NCBI GenBank assembly: GCA_902609035.1
Contig: CACLQG010000047.1
Location: 1 to 6,061 of the forward strand
DNA from: an uncultured Bacteroidota bacterium
GTDB taxonomy: Bacteria > Bacteroidota > Bacteroidia > Flavobacteriales > Flavobacteriaceae
Reading direction: 5' to 3'
Length of the DNA: 6,061 nt
Below the pieces are notes generated by a model. The model saw only the letters and a list, made by a program, of their open reading frames with translations, was not told where the DNA came from and searched no databases. Every line of letters begins with the position of its first letter. Positions within the stretch are counted from its first letter, which is position 1. Shown here one piece after another: positions 5,496 through 6,061 of this stretch. The translations under genes were made by a program, and so were the position numbers.

Positions 5496-6061
5496 TTATC
5501 GCATTGATTTAATTATCAACTGCATTTGTTCTGCCCATTTCCAGAGCACAAATAAATCTGAACCTAAAATGGCATAAGTATACCCCAGATCGAATAAAGA
5601 TTGGATATTTTTTTGATTTGGGTCATTTAGCTGTGTTCCACAACTTTTCCCATGATTCTCACAAGCTTTAATTACTTTTTTTGAAGCCTCTAGTACTTTA
5701 GGATGGTCAAGATGTCCAGGCACACCCAAAGAGCCCGAAATATCATAGGGTCCCACCATAACTGCATCAATTTCATCAAAAGCCAAAAGTTCTTCTATAT
5801 TATTTACCGCCTCTATAGATTCAATTTGAATGATAAAAGATGAGGATTCATTCCATTTAGAAATATACTCTTTAAAATCAAAACCATAACCTTGTGCTCT
5901 ACTAACACCATAACTACGTTTTCCAATAGGTGGATATTTTAGGTCGTTAATTAGATTGGTTACCTCATCAGGAGTATTAACCATTTGAATTAACATTCCG
6001 TCTGCAGCAGACTCTAAAAGTGGTTTAATGTAGTCATTAGAATGGGAAACAGGCCTTGGTA
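5496..6061 (-). CDS. HpcH/HpaI-family aldolase, C-terminal part (5' end outside window)
   Basis: This is a class II, metal-dependent pyruvate aldolase of the HpcH/HpaI family (2-dehydro-3-deoxyglucarate or 4-hydroxy-2-oxoacid aldolase type), which joins pyruvate to an aldehyde or splits the product. The frame is open through the right edge: before the in-frame ATG at 5994-5996 it reads PRPVSHSNDYIKPLLESAADG, which continues the family pattern, so that ATG is internal. About 187 residues are visible of a normal 250-260; the missing 60-70 should include the catalytic His. Visible active-site candidates are the Arg of PRPV (codon 6054-6056), the metal-binding Glu of IIQIESIEAV (codon 5820-5822) and the metal-binding Asp of VGPYDISGSLG (codon 5742-5744), plus the YPPIGKRSYG loop (near 5937-5908). 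The usual PMV turn is QMV here. The stop is TAA at 5496-5498. It is the first visible gene of the leftward operon; the substrate aldehyde is unknown. Confidence 0.92.
   Translation of the reverse strand, partial: PRPVSHSNDYIKPLLESAADGMLIQMVNTPDEVTNLINDLKYPPIGKRSYGVSRAQGYGFDFKEYISKWNESSSFIIQIESIEAVNNIEELLAFDEIDAVMVGPYDISGSLGVPGHLDHPKVLEASKKVIKACENHGKSCGTQLNDPNQKNIQSLFDLGYTYAILGSDLFVLWKWAEQMQLIIKSMR

Overview
This is an AT-rich stretch (by eye about one third G+C) filled almost end to end with surface-polysaccharide genes. I see no rRNA, tRNA, CRISPR array or insertion sequence. None of the start codons has a clear Shine-Dalgarno sequence; the leaders are A/T-rich. That pattern, with the Lys/Ile/Asn-rich proteins, would suit Bacteroidota, but other AT-rich bacteria with large lipopolysaccharide or capsule loci (Leptospira-like spirochaetes, for instance) cannot be excluded from the sequence alone.

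Layout: on the plus strand, bases 1-742 hold the 3' part of a GT4-type glycosyltransferase whose start lies before the window. It meets a minus-strand operon tail to tail, with only 2 bases between the two stop codons. In transcription order (right to left) that operon reads: a 5'-truncated HpcH/HpaI-family aldolase (6061-5496), a UxuB-like short-chain dehydrogenase (SDR; 5486-4710), a second SDR (4704-3952), a KdsB-like cytidylyltransferase (3947-3174), a large surface-carbohydrate protein of probable GT-B fold (3172-1676, GTG start) and a membrane-tethered GT2 glycosyltransferase (1650-745). Gaps are 9, 5, 4, 1 and 25 bases, so one transcript with translational coupling is likely. Its promoter must lie to the right of the window. 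There is no gene-free stretch longer than 25 bases.

The most interesting reading is that the minus-strand genes encode a pathway for an unusual CMP-activated ulosonic (2-keto-3-deoxy) acid or a related sugar acid. A pyruvate-type aldolase would make or split the carbon skeleton, two SDRs would oxidise, reduce or epimerise it, a cytidylyltransferase would activate it with CTP, and the last two gene products would transfer it to a surface glycan. The usual PEP-dependent synthases (KdsA/NeuB type) are absent from the window, and the cytidylyltransferase departs from canonical KdsB at several active-site positions. The pathway is an inference from family membership and gene order; the family assignments themselves are well supported, except for the 498-residue protein, where they are moderate.
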